From NCBI GenBank assembly GCA_965140735.1, contig OZ223306.1:3596001-3660000 (forward strand): a DNA stretch of 64,000 bases, given 5' to 3'. The translations under genes were made by a program, and so were the position numbers. This document shows, in pieces, positions 35,092 through 44,217 of this stretch. The first letter of the stretch is position 1, and every line of letters starts with the position of its first letter. The DNA is from Fusibacter_A sp965140735 (GTDB taxonomy: Bacteria > Bacillota > Clostridia > Peptostreptococcales > Acidaminobacteraceae). The notes below the pieces were generated by a model. That model was not told the DNA's origin and made no database searches. It saw only the letters and a list, made by a program, of their open reading frames with translations.

Positions 35092-37206
35092 ATGGCAAAG
35101 ATAAGGTGGCATAAAAAGTCCATCGTCTCAAGACTTACATTCTTTGTAGTCATAATTATTGTGATTCAAACAGTTCTTTTAGTGGGCAGTTTAATTGCAG
35201 GAGGCGTTTTAAATCAAGCAGAGAAAAATGCATACCAAGCATTCTATGAAAAAGTGAATAATAGAAAAGATTTTGTACAACGTGAAATGAAAAACCGTTG
35301 GATTAATTTAGAGCCTTATCTACCCCCCATTTCAAAAGTGCTCTCTAAAGAAGATGAATCGACAGATGCTATTTTTGATGAAGTGGTTACTGAGCTAATT
35401 GCTATGCTTAGAACGACGCAGGTATCGGGGGTTTATATGATTCTTGATTCAGAAGATGCCAGTACACATAAGTATCCTGCGTTGTATTTAAGAGACTACG
35501 ATCCTATTACAAATTCGAATAGCGATGATGATATCTATATGATTTGTGGTCCCTCTGACCTTGCAAAACGGTTGAAAATTCCACTTGACCAAACTTGGCA
35601 ATACAATCTAAAATTAACAGAAGAGAACAGTGATTTCTACTTAAAACCATATACAAATGCGCCTTTGACGACGAAAGCAAGTTACTTAGGTTATTGGAGC
35701 AAGCCCTTTAAACTATCAGAGGGAGATTTATCTGTGCTCACTTATTCGATGCCACTATTTGATATAAATGGCGAACTAAGAGGCATTATTGGTGTGGAAA
35801 TAACTTTAAATTACTTAGCACAGTTTTTTCCCGCATCAGAATTGCAGCCCCGCGATTCGTTGGGATACATGATCGCTTATAAAGACAGTTTAAATGATGC
35901 GCTAACACCTATTTTCATGGAGGGGGCATTACAGAAGCGTATGATTTCCAGTACAGCACCTTTAGATTTGAGTGTTGTAGATGAAAATAGAAATATATAC
36001 ACACTAGATACGCATGCAGGCGTTGAAAAGATTTATGCAAGTGTTGAAAAGATAGGACTTTATCAATTTAACACGCCATTTGAAGATGAAGAGTGGTATA
36101 TTGTGGGCTTTATGAGAGCGGATTATCTCTTAAATTATGTCAATAGAATTAAACATATCCTGTGGATATCACTTTGGATCTCTGTTGTTGTGGGGATTTT
36201 CGGCGGTATTTTAGTCAGCTATCAAATATCAAAACCAATTATTAATCTGGCAAATCAGGTCAGAGAGAGCGATAAGAGTAAAATAATGCGTCTAAAACCC
36301 ACGGGGCTTTTGGAACTTGATGAATTATCCAGCACCATGGAGTTCACAAATAAGTTAATGCTTGCATCTGCTTCGCGACTTTCTAGAATCAGTGAGATGT
36401 TTGATGTTCCAATAGGTGCTTTTGAGATCAATTTGAGTACGGGGCGTGTTTTTGTAACAGATTATTTCTTTTCAATCTTAGAGTTTGAAGAGCATGAAAC
36501 CGTCATATTAGAGACAAAAGAAAGTTTCATTGAATTGATTGATAAAATACTGGAGAATCCAGAGCCTGATGAAAGTGATGTCTATCGATTGATGACTGAA
36601 CCTGCGCGATGGGTAAAAATAAAGATGATTGAAGATGATGACTTGATGTATGGCATCATTATGGATGTTACAGAAGAAATCCATGAGAAGAATTTAATCA
36701 AACTTGATCGAGACTTAGATCCGTTAACAAAGCTACTCAATCGAAAGGGATTTCAACGGCAATTCGATTCTTGGAAGAAAAAAGAACATTTTGGAGAAGC
36801 GGCCTTGCTCATGTTTGATTTGGACAATCTAAAGCTTATTAATGATTCTTATGGGCATAAGTGGGGAGATCAATATATTATTCATGCCGTCGAAATGTTG
36901 CAGACAATTTCAGATGACAATCACAAGTTATTAGGGAGAAGATCTGGAGATGAATTTGTTATGCTCATCCATGATTTTGAAAGCAAAGATGCTATTCGCG
37001 AGTGCATCCATGCTTTTTATGAAAAAATGGAACAGCGCTTTATCGAATTTCCAGATGGGACAAGAAAAACAGTTGCTATTTCAGCAGGTATTATGTGGAT
37101 GGACCATCCAGAACTCAGTTATGATGAACTCTTGCATTATGCAGATGAGGCTCTATATGAGTCCAAACGGCATAATAAGGGGCAATTTACAGAAAGTCAG
37201 TATTAA
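35092..37206 (+). CDS. Membrane diguanylate cyclase with Cache sensor domain
   Basis: A 704-residue signalling protein. It has a first membrane segment at about 15-40, a large external dCache-like domain to about 350, a second segment near 353-375, a HAMP-like linker, a PAS-like region near 435-535 and a GGDEF domain from about 545. The catalytic motif reads SGDEF at 618-622, a Ser replacing the first Gly, a variant still compatible with activity in some cyclases. No RxxD inhibitory site stands five residues before it. It would make cyclic di-GMP in response to the ligand-loaded binding protein upstream. The two genes are 13 bases apart. Confidence 0.88.
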   Translation: MAKIRWHKKSIVSRLTFFVVIIIVIQTVLLVGSLIAGGVLNQAEKNAYQAFYEKVNNRKDFVQREMKNRWINLEPYLPPISKVLSKEDESTDAIFDEVVTELIAMLRTTQVSGVYMILDSEDASTHKYPALYLRDYDPITNSNSDDDIYMICGPSDLAKRLKIPLDQTWQYNLKLTEENSDFYLKPYTNAPLTTKASYLGYWSKPFKLSEGDLSVLTYSMPLFDINGELRGIIGVEITLNYLAQFFPASELQPRDSLGYMIAYKDSLNDALTPIFMEGALQKRMISSTAPLDLSVVDENRNIYTLDTHAGVEKIYASVEKIGLYQFNTPFEDEEWYIVGFMRADYLLNYVNRIKHILWISLWISVVVGIFGGILVSYQISKPIINLANQVRESDKSKIMRLKPTGLLELDELSSTMEFTNKLMLASASRLSRISEMFDVPIGAFEINLSTGRVFVTDYFFSILEFEEHETVILETKESFIELIDKILENPEPDESDVYRLMTEPARWVKIKMIEDDDLMYGIIMDVTEEIHEKNLIKLDRDLDPLTKLLNRKGFQRQFDSWKKKEHFGEAALLMFDLDNLKLINDSYGHKWGDQYIIHAVEMLQTISDDNHKLLGRRSGDEFVMLIHDFESKDAIRECIHAFYEKMEQRFIEFPDGTRKTVAISAGIMWMDHPELSYDELLHYADEALYESKRHNKGQFTESQY

Positions 37207-37332
37207 ACGATGATCTATAAATCGACTTATATTGTAATATTAATGTCATAGATTCTTAGGCTAAAAAATGCTAGTCTAAAAATGACTGGGATGAATTAAG
37301 TATAGGGTATAGTTGGCAATAATAATAGATGC

Positions 37333-37368
37333 TCCCCAAGAAGATTTAAATTCTTGGGGAATTTTTTT
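37333..37368 (+). terminator. Intrinsic terminator just upstream of a GNAT gene
   Basis: A perfect ten-base-pair stem (TCCCCAAGAA with TTCTTGGGGA), an eight-base loop and seven T. It lies 127 bases after the GGDEF gene and only 19 bases before the next start codon, so it may be the GGDEF operon terminator or an attenuator of the GNAT gene. Confidence 0.75.
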
Positions 37369-37386
37369 AGAAAGGATATTCTAATT

Positions 37387-38136
37387 ATGTATACAAAAAA
37401 AGAAGTAATAGAAATCGCAAAAGCACAACTGGCACTTGATTACAATTGTCATATTTCAGATTTTGAAAAAACAGGTAATACCATAACCGAAAATAAATTA
37501 CGAGAGGGCAGACGCATCTACGAAAGCGATGGTTGCTTTCTAAAAATTATCTGTATAGGAGGGCGTGCGATCATTAGTGCAGATGAAAAACTTAGGCCTT
37601 GGATTGAGGAAAAACTAGTGGAGAGAGATGCAAATTGGCTATTTGATTATTTTGTGCTCAGAGCAATTGATAAAAAACTGGGTGAGTTTGGTCATGAAAT
37701 TGATCGAACACAAAACTTCTATCTCCCTAATCCAGAATGTCATGAAGTTAAACCTTTATTTGAAATAAAATGGTTTGATCAAGAGTCTATTCTACAGTTT
37801 AAGGAGGATGAACGCTTCGATGAAGCTTTTCTCTTTGACGATAATTCTCCTGATGTTCTAGGAGTTGCTGCTATGAATGGAGAACAGATTATGGGCATGG
37901 CTGGAGCAAGCCGCGACAGTGAAGGTCTTTATCAAATTGGAATCAACGTCTTATCAGGATATGAGGGCAAAGGAATTGGTACAAACTTAGTGGCACTGAT
38001 TAAACAAGCGTTATTAAGTCGTGGGATAGTGCCTTTTTATGGGACTCAAATGTCACATCTGATCTCAAGAAATACGGCAATTAATGCCGGTTTCTTTCCA
38101 GCGTGGTCAGAGGTTTACTCTAGAAAAAAAGAGTAG
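37387..38136 (+). CDS. GNAT-family acetyltransferase with an extra N-terminal domain
   Basis: A 249-residue protein. The C-terminal half is a GNAT fold with the acetyl-CoA loop GYEGKGIGTNLVALI (about 203-217) and the later MSHLISRNTAINAGF region, where GNAT proteins carry NxxA. The first 120 residues are an additional domain I do not recognise, with KIICIGGRAIISAD-type strands. The ATG at 37387 is chosen with AAAGGA upstream; an in-frame start 11 codons earlier would lie within the terminator. The substrate is unknown. Confidence 0.78.
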   Translation: MYTKKEVIEIAKAQLALDYNCHISDFEKTGNTITENKLREGRRIYESDGCFLKIICIGGRAIISADEKLRPWIEEKLVERDANWLFDYFVLRAIDKKLGEFGHEIDRTQNFYLPNPECHEVKPLFEIKWFDQESILQFKEDERFDEAFLFDDNSPDVLGVAAMNGEQIMGMAGASRDSEGLYQIGINVLSGYEGKGIGTNLVALIKQALLSRGIVPFYGTQMSHLISRNTAINAGFFPAWSEVYSRKKE

Positions 38137-38298
38137 AATAGGCACGATTAAAAAAGTAGAGTGCTATAAAGTTAAAGAGCATATGGATTGAGTTGCCTAG
38201 ATTGAACGCAGAAATAGACTACGCCAGATTTCGTCCAGCTTAGAGGTAGGCATGTGAGGCCATCTCTAAGTTATTAGACGAAGATGAGCTTTACAAAA

Positions 38299-38991
38299 CT
38301 AGATTTTGGCAGACATTGGTTGTCCGCCTTTAAGCCATAACCAGATGCCGAAGCCTAACTCGCCTATGGTCATAGGAAGAGCTAGTATAGTTTCAAGTGT
38401 TGCAGTAAAGGCTTGAAATTCTGGGAAAAAGCTATGCATAACATGGATAAGGACATAGCTTAGCCCTGCAATGGCAAGAAGTATTCCTAGCAAATTAGGG
38501 ACCTGATTCGCTTTTAACGCGAGGATACCAATGAGTATCAAATGAAAGCCGAAAAGAATCAGACCAAGTGACCAGAGGTGATCAAATTGTTGGAATAAAG
38601 CCATTACTTGTTCTGGATTAATGGGACTAAAAGTCATCATTGAGATATGAATTAATTTTATAACGGCAGCGATGAGCATGACGACGTAACTTAATCTAAA
38701 AATAGCTCCCAGTGTGGCTATTTTACGATCTGTTTTTAAGAAGAAAGCATAAAAACCCCATGATACCAAAATATCCGTGATGATAATCACAACCCAACCG
38801 ATGATTTCAGCTTGAAACAAGACAGAGGATTCTTTGAGGTTTGAAAGGGTTAAAATCGGATCAGCACTAACAAGGATTTGACTGTGTACAAATCCATATG
38901 AGAAAGCAGCAGCAAGGGTCATGATGAATAAAGAGATGCTTGAAACAAGTGCTGCTAAGCGAAGTGAATTGGATTTAGATTGAATCGACAT
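38299..38991 (-). CDS. DUF4386-family membrane protein
   Basis: A 230-residue integral membrane protein with about six hydrophobic helices, matching the DUF4386 family (N-terminal SLRLAALVSSISLFI, the middle SWGFYAFFLKTDRKIATLGAIFRLSYVVML, and the late LLGILLAIAGLSYVL). The function of the family is not known. A TAGGAGGTCC ribosome site lies upstream. It is divergent from a 2-hydroxyacid dehydrogenase, and an 18-base palindrome at 39110-39127 may control it. Confidence 0.82.
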   Translation of the reverse strand: MSIQSKSNSLRLAALVSSISLFIMTLAAAFSYGFVHSQILVSADPILTLSNLKESSVLFQAEIIGWVVIIITDILVSWGFYAFFLKTDRKIATLGAIFRLSYVVMLIAAVIKLIHISMMTFSPINPEQVMALFQQFDHLWSLGLILFGFHLILIGILALKANQVPNLLGILLAIAGLSYVLIHVMHSFFPEFQAFTATLETILALPMTIGELGFGIWLWLKGGQPMSAKI

Positions 38992-39109
38992 ATTGGACCT
39001 CCTAGGCGATTTTAAAAATTGAATGTATTGTTAAAGAATACGTATTAAAGGTGCATCTAGCGTCGCTCAGATGCTTTATCTATATTATGTGCTTTTTAAT
39101 GAAATAATG

Positions 39110-39127
39110 CATTGACTTAAGTCAATG
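39110..39127. promoter_or_regulatory. Perfect 18-bp palindrome in divergent spacer
   Basis: CATTGACTT followed directly by its complement AAGTCAATG. It lies about 120 bases from the DUF4386 start and contains a TTGACT -35-like box on either strand. No loop is possible without unpairing, so an operator is more likely than a terminator. Confidence 0.55.
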
Positions 39128-39233
39128 TATTTTTTTATACATAAAAAGGGATGTTGAATTGTGAATTAAGGTATAATAGATAAAAATATAATTCAATGAA
39201 GAACTTAGAATGAGAAAGAAAGAGGCAATAGAG

Positions 39234-40193
39234 ATGAAAATAGTGATACTTGATGGTTATACATTAAATCCAGGGGATTTATCATGGAAAGCTTTAGAAG
39301 TCTATGGCGATCTAAAGGTGTATGATCGAACGGCGGAAAATCAAATTATTGAAAGAATCGCTGATTGTGAAATCGTATTTACGAATAAGACCCCTCTTAC
39401 AGAAACGATTTTAAAAGCATGTCCGAATATTAAATTTATAGGTGTTTTAGCTACGGGTTATAATGTCGTCGATGTTCACGCGGCCAAGAAGCAAAATATC
39501 CCTGTGTGTAATATTCCAGATTACGGAACAGATGCCGTTGCGCAATATGTATTTGCCTTACTACTAGCAATATGTCATAGAGTTGAAACGCATTCTAAAT
39601 CTGTTTTTGAAGGTGAATGGTCTGAGCATTCAGATTTTTGTTATTGGAAATCGCCACTTATGGAACTGGCTGGAAAGACTATAGGTGTCATTGGACTCGG
39701 TCGAATAGGAAAGAGAACAGCAGAGATTGCAAATGCATTTGGTATGAAAGTAATTGCTTATGCTAGACATCCTGATTTAAGTCTCGTGAACGATCGGTTT
39801 AGCTATAGGACCTTAGAGGAACTCTATGAGCAGTCTGATGTAATTTCGCTACATTTACCACTGGTTGAAAGTACACAAGGTATGATCGATCAATGCGCCA
39901 TTTCAAAGATGAAAGAGGGCGTTATTCTGATCAATACTTCTAGAGGCCCTTTGATCGTAGAGGAAGATCTCGTGGCAGCACTTAAATCTGGTAGAGTTAA
40001 AGCCGCTGCACTGGATGTTGTTTCTGTTGAGCCTATAGAGGCTGATAGTATCCTTCTAGAAGCCCCAAATTTAATGATTACACCTCATATTGCCTGGGCA
40101 CCTAAAGAAGCTCGGGAAAGACTACTTAATATTGCTGTGAATAATCTAAAGACATTTTTAGAAGGTGAGCCCATTAATGTGGTGAATAGATAA
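39234..40193 (+). CDS. D-2-hydroxyacid dehydrogenase (glycerate/hydroxypyruvate type)
   Basis: A 319-residue NAD-dependent dehydrogenase that interconverts a D-2-hydroxyacid and a 2-oxoacid. The nucleotide motif GVIGLGRIGKRTAE lies near residue 148, and the catalytic triad residues are visible as Arg in NTSRGPL, Glu in SVEPIEAD and His in ITPHIAWA. The sequence style resembles glycerate dehydrogenases (the opening MKIVILDGYTLNPGDLSW is typical), but the substrate is not certain. The ATG at 39234 is favoured over one eight codons earlier because of the AAAGAGG site. A TATAAT box is near 39172. Confidence 0.9.
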   Translation: MKIVILDGYTLNPGDLSWKALEVYGDLKVYDRTAENQIIERIADCEIVFTNKTPLTETILKACPNIKFIGVLATGYNVVDVHAAKKQNIPVCNIPDYGTDAVAQYVFALLLAICHRVETHSKSVFEGEWSEHSDFCYWKSPLMELAGKTIGVIGLGRIGKRTAEIANAFGMKVIAYARHPDLSLVNDRFSYRTLEELYEQSDVISLHLPLVESTQGMIDQCAISKMKEGVILINTSRGPLIVEEDLVAALKSGRVKAAALDVVSVEPIEADSILLEAPNLMITPHIAWAPKEARERLLNIAVNNLKTFLEGEPINVVNR

Positions 40194-40255
40194 TATTTAG
40201 TATTAATCGCGTCTAAAATGAGAACTGTAAAAAAAGAGATCATCTTGTCAAAAAT

Positions 40256-40316
40256 AAAAAGGCCAGCACTTGAGTTTGTGTCTATTAAGGCACTGGTTAA
40301 AGTGGCTGACTTTTTT
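40256..40316. terminator. Bidirectional terminator between convergent genes
   Basis: AAAAAGGCCAGCACTT and AAGTGGCTGACTTTTTT pair over about 14 positions across a long loop, with A/T runs on both sides. It lies between the dehydrogenase and the nitroreductase. Confidence 0.5.
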
Positions 40317-40337
40317 ATTTTGGTAATCTTAGAGATA

Positions 40338-41234
40338 TTAGAATTTATATTGTCCAACAAGTTTGTAGGCATCAGGCAAGGTATATTGGGGCTCGAGTGT
40401 ATCGATATGCCAGCTACCTTTGATTCCTGAATCATGAAGACCAACTTCGAAATAGAACATGGCGATACCCGCATCAATACCTTGAATATATGGGGATAGA
40501 TCATCAGATTGATCTATAACAAGATCTATGTGGTCGTTAAAGATCACAAAATGCCAAGGTTGTCTGTTACCATATGAAGGCGCAAGGCGCATATAAAAGA
40601 GCGCTTCATGTAAGCCTCTTATTTCAAGTTCCTTTATTAGAGGGGTATTGCCCCAATCGTATAGATAAGCGAGTTCAGTGATGGACTTACGATAACTTAC
40701 AGGGCCCTTTGTGTGGTTAGAATTAATATTAGGGTAACCCAAATCAGTCAGTGAAGAGAGACTATTATTTTGCGAGGCCGCATAGATTTCGCCGCCTTGA
40801 AATTCTTTTTTAGCATAGCCCACAGCAATTAATGCCACTGCTTTTTTTGGCGTGTCAATTGATAAAATTTGCTTGAGTTGATTGCTATCTCTAACCTCAA
40901 GCCAGCATGAGCCAATATCTTCTTTAAGCGCATTTAGGATAAACCACTCCCCAACATATCCCGCCATATTAAGGCTGAAATCGTCTTGATGGCTAAAGAG
41001 CACATAGTAATGTGGTGCCACAATCATTTTGCCAAAGTAGCCAGAGACAGTCTCAAGCTGTGGTGCTAAGTCAAAACCATTTTCTATAAATCTAAACTCA
41101 AGGCTGGACGTTTTTGAAATTTCAGGTTTTTTGAGCAATAAATCACTCAAATGTTGTAGTGCATCATTAGATAATTTTTTATGCTTATACTCTCTAACGG
41201 AATGTCTTTTTTCTGCAAGTTTTAGAGTTTTCAT
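40338..41234 (-). CDS. Nitroreductase-family protein (tandem, TM1586 type)
   Basis: A 298-residue flavin-binding-type protein that spans two nitroreductase-like halves, as in the putative TM nitroreductase family. The first half begins EKRHSVREYKHKKLS and contains the YAKKEFQGGE segment; the second half carries LHEALFYMRLAPSYGNRQPWHFVIF, the SxxNxQPW-like flavin motif. The ATG at 41234 has AGGAGG eight bases before it; an ATG 13 codons earlier lacks one. The electron acceptor is unknown. It stands alone. Confidence 0.83.
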   Translation of the reverse strand: MKTLKLAEKRHSVREYKHKKLSNDALQHLSDLLLKKPEISKTSSLEFRFIENGFDLAPQLETVSGYFGKMIVAPHYYVLFSHQDDFSLNMAGYVGEWFILNALKEDIGSCWLEVRDSNQLKQILSIDTPKKAVALIAVGYAKKEFQGGEIYAASQNNSLSSLTDLGYPNINSNHTKGPVSYRKSITELAYLYDWGNTPLIKELEIRGLHEALFYMRLAPSYGNRQPWHFVIFNDHIDLVIDQSDDLSPYIQGIDAGIAMFYFEVGLHDSGIKGSWHIDTLEPQYTLPDAYKLVGQYKF

Positions 41235-41497
41235 AATTTGCCTCCTATAATTAAATCGGTAATTAATATTCAAATGTATTAAACATTTACCCTTAATATG
41301 AAATGTTTAATCTTAAGAGTTTTGAAATGTAATTTTAAAAAGGAAGAATCAAATAATATGTTATAATGGAGATATATATACCAATACAAGTGTTTCTAGA
41401 ACTAGTTTTATAATAGTCATGTCAAAATTAATGGCTTATTATGCATTAGGAGGCGTAAAGGTATTCAAATATATCTTCACCAAGGAGAGCCCTTAAA

Positions 41498-42172
41498 ATG
41501 GATTCAGAAATCATAAGAATAGAAAAAATTGAAAAGCATTATGAGAAAGTCAGCGCACTTAAAGCGCTATCCTTAACATTTCACAGCGGTAAGTTTTATG
41601 CCATAATGGGTGCTTCAGGTTCAGGTAAAACAACCCTAATTAATATCTTGGGATTGCTTGATAATCCTACTGTGGGCAGCTACTATTTGTTCCAAGAAGA
41701 TACGAAAAGTTTGGACCAAAGACAGAAATCCTTGATTAGAAATAAAAAAATAGGATTTATCTTTCAGTCTTTCTATTTGCTTTCACACATGACTGCTGTT
41801 GAAAACGTCATGCTTCCCATGTATTTAGATGAGGAGATGACCTTAGAACAGATGCAAGAAAAAGCAACTCAATTGCTCTCAAAACTGGGACTCAAGGAGA
41901 GAACAGATCATTATCCAAAAGAGCTATCGGCTGGTGAACAACAACGTGTGGCAATAGCAAGAGCACTTGCAAATGATCCCGATATTATCATTGCAGATGA
42001 GCCAACAGGAAATTTAGATGAAAAAAATGAAGAAACAATCTTTAAAATATTGAAAGCAATAGTGAAGGAAGGTAAAACAGTCATCACCGTTTCCCATAAC
42101 AAGGAAATCTTAAAATATGCAGATAAACTGGTGTATCTTGATCAAGGTAGATTAGGTGAACGTGATGCCTAA
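41498..42172 (+). CDS. ABC transporter ATP-binding protein (MacB/LolD type)
   Basis: A 224-residue ATPase with Walker A GASGSGKTT near residue 37, Q-loop FIFQSFYLLSH, Walker B IIIADEPTGNLDE and H-loop VSHN. The signature reads LSAGEQQRVAIARAL, where the usual second Gly of LSGGE is Ala, a known but less common variant. It begins a rightward operon with three permease-like genes. An AAGGAGAG ribosome site is present. Such systems export peptides, antibiotics or lipoproteins, or take part in resistance; the substrate is unknown. Confidence 0.9.
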   Translation: MDSEIIRIEKIEKHYEKVSALKALSLTFHSGKFYAIMGASGSGKTTLINILGLLDNPTVGSYYLFQEDTKSLDQRQKSLIRNKKIGFIFQSFYLLSHMTAVENVMLPMYLDEEMTLEQMQEKATQLLSKLGLKERTDHYPKELSAGEQQRVAIARALANDPDIIIADEPTGNLDEKNEETIFKILKAIVKEGKTVITVSHNKEILKYADKLVYLDQGRLGERDA

Positions 42173-43409
42173 TTCTAAAAATTTAATACATATTGCATTT
42201 CTGAACTTACGAAGTAGGAAAAAGAATGTAATTTTTACAAGCATCTTAATGGGAATAGCGGTGATGGCTTTATTGGGGAGTTACACTTTTCTCAGTGCCA
42301 TGGAATCGGTTGAAACAGATATTGTTCAAAACTCACCTTCTTCTAGGATGCTCTTTTTCGGGGTGCCTCATGCAGATGTGGGTACTGATCTGAAAAAACT
42401 GAATGATGAAATTGATAAGGCGAAAGTTTTAGAATCAAATATCCTCCATTTCGCTGTTACTGGTATATTTGAAAATAATAATAACAACAATAATGAACAA
42501 GGGGTTATTCGAGCTAAATTTTATAACGATGCATATGATGCGTATATGCTTAGTGGTACGAAAATAACTCGAACCGATCATCGAAAAATTATATTGCCGA
42601 AGTATTTTTCATTGAATACGGATATGAATCAAATGTTTGGAGATGATTCTGTTTTTGAGGATTACTCTGGTGATATTGGTAAAGAAATTGAGATCGTTTT
42701 TCAGAGTAGTGTAGATGGAAAGAACCTTAGAGAAACTTTTGAAATAGTGGGTGTATATGATAATGCCAAAAGTTTTAATAGCCCAGATGAAGTGTTGATT
42801 TCAGCTCGTGATTTAGAGGCTATAAGCAAATCCGTAAATGATGAAGAGCAAATGGGTATTTCAACATGCCTCTATGTAATCGCAAAAGATTATGATGATT
42901 TACAGCTTATTAAAAATGAAATTCACCATATTTTGGACCGTCGTGTGGGGATCTTTGAAATGTGTAATTTTGAAATTTTAACCGATTTTATTATGTTTTC
43001 AAAATTTATTTTGAGCATGATAAGTTTAACGCTTCTGGTGGTGGGGCTGATCTACATCTCAGTGAGCACCCTAAAGAGCATTGATCAGAGAGCCACAGAG
43101 ATTGGTATATTAAAGGTACTTGGATATCATACGGTTCAGATTAAAGGTATTTTTTTATTTGAGAACTTGTGGATGAGCTCAATTGCTTTAATAATAGGGG
43201 TGTTTCTGTATTTTGTTGGTCTTGTAAGTGGGAATTATGTATTGAGTACCTATGGGAATCTTCAAATTAAACAAATACATTTTTTCATTCATCCATTTGT
43301 GATTATAATTTCAGTGGTTTTAATTCTTTTAACTATTTCACTCTTGACCATGAGTAAGTTAAAACATCTTGATCAAGAAGTTGAAATTGATCTCATTAGA
43401 GGACAATAA
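42165..43409 (+). CDS. MacB/FtsX-type ABC permease
   Basis: A 414-residue permease. One N-terminal membrane segment (about 20-40), an external domain to about 280, and three C-terminal segments near 285-310, 330-355 and 375-400 give the FtsX/MacB layout; the cytoplasmic coupling region IDQRATEIGILKVLGYHTVQIKGIF is clear. The external domain carries a run of seven asparagines at residues 104-110 encoded by a short AAT/AAC repeat, which may vary in length. The ATG at 42165 overlaps the ATPase stop by eight bases; upstream GTG codons are also possible. Confidence 0.85.
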   Translation: MPNSKNLIHIAFLNLRSRKKNVIFTSILMGIAVMALLGSYTFLSAMESVETDIVQNSPSSRMLFFGVPHADVGTDLKKLNDEIDKAKVLESNILHFAVTGIFENNNNNNNEQGVIRAKFYNDAYDAYMLSGTKITRTDHRKIILPKYFSLNTDMNQMFGDDSVFEDYSGDIGKEIEIVFQSSVDGKNLRETFEIVGVYDNAKSFNSPDEVLISARDLEAISKSVNDEEQMGISTCLYVIAKDYDDLQLIKNEIHHILDRRVGIFEMCNFEILTDFIMFSKFILSMISLTLLVVGLIYISVSTLKSIDQRATEIGILKVLGYHTVQIKGIFLFENLWMSSIALIIGVFLYFVGLVSGNYVLSTYGNLQIKQIHFFIHPFVIIISVVLILLTISLLTMSKLKHLDQEVEIDLIRGQ

Positions 43410-43410
43410 G

Positions 43411-44217
43411 ATGAAGCAGAATGTAATTTTAAGAAGGCTATTAAATTTATTAAAATGGTTTAGAATTAAGAAATCACATGGCATAATTCTATTGACTTTA
43501 TTCTTAGCACTTATGATGACATTGGAATTTTTATCTCTATATAACGATGAATTTGAAAAGAGTATTAACGCCAATATTGAGAATAGAAGTTTTAAAGCAG
43601 CGATACCCTTAGAGCAAGAAATTGAACCCATAAGCACTTTCTTAGAGAAATCAAAAATAGTTCAATCTTATGATATTTATGAAGATGAAAACTTTAATCT
43701 TTATATCGTCACTTTTGTGATCCAAGATTATTGGCAAAAAGAAGCTATAGAAGATCAGCTAGTAAAGATTAATCCTGATGCATCCTTTTACGGCAGTAAT
43801 TTTGACTTGGAGTCGGTAATGATCTTTCATTTTGGATCGAACTTAAAAGTCTTTTTAAAAGGGGTTATTCTATTTTTGATTTTAATTATATTATTAACTT
43901 TTGTAAAATGTAATAAAGCGATTAAAGACGAGCTGTTCTTATTAAAAGCGTTGGGATATCAAAAGAAACAAGTAATTGTTCTATTGATAGGTCGCAGTGT
44001 ACGTTCTCTAACCGTAAATTTTATATTGGCATTGTTGGTAGAGATAATTCTGGTTAGAAATATACTTTTATTCTTAATTTCAAAAGAACCTCACTTTTCT
44101 AGTATTGAGATTAGCTGGTTTCTAAATATGAGGAATACAGCGTATCTGGCTTTACTCTTCATAGGGTTAACCGTTCTTTATCAATTTATTTATGAATATA
44201 GAGGAGAAAAGTTTTGA
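43411..44217 (+). CDS. Half-size FtsX-like permease subunit
   Basis: A 268-residue membrane protein with an N-terminal segment (about 25-43), a small external domain of about 100 residues and three later segments. The coupling region DELFLLKALGYQKKQVIVLL resembles that of FtsX-type permeases. It begins one base after the upstream permease stop and overlaps the next gene by four bases. It is shorter than the preceding permease, and with the following gene it may form one half of the transporter. Confidence 0.72.
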   Translation: MKQNVILRRLLNLLKWFRIKKSHGIILLTLFLALMMTLEFLSLYNDEFEKSINANIENRSFKAAIPLEQEIEPISTFLEKSKIVQSYDIYEDENFNLYIVTFVIQDYWQKEAIEDQLVKINPDASFYGSNFDLESVMIFHFGSNLKVFLKGVILFLILIILLTFVKCNKAIKDELFLLKALGYQKKQVIVLLIGRSVRSLTVNFILALLVEIILVRNILLFLISKEPHFSSIEISWFLNMRNTAYLALLFIGLTVLYQFIYEYRGEKF

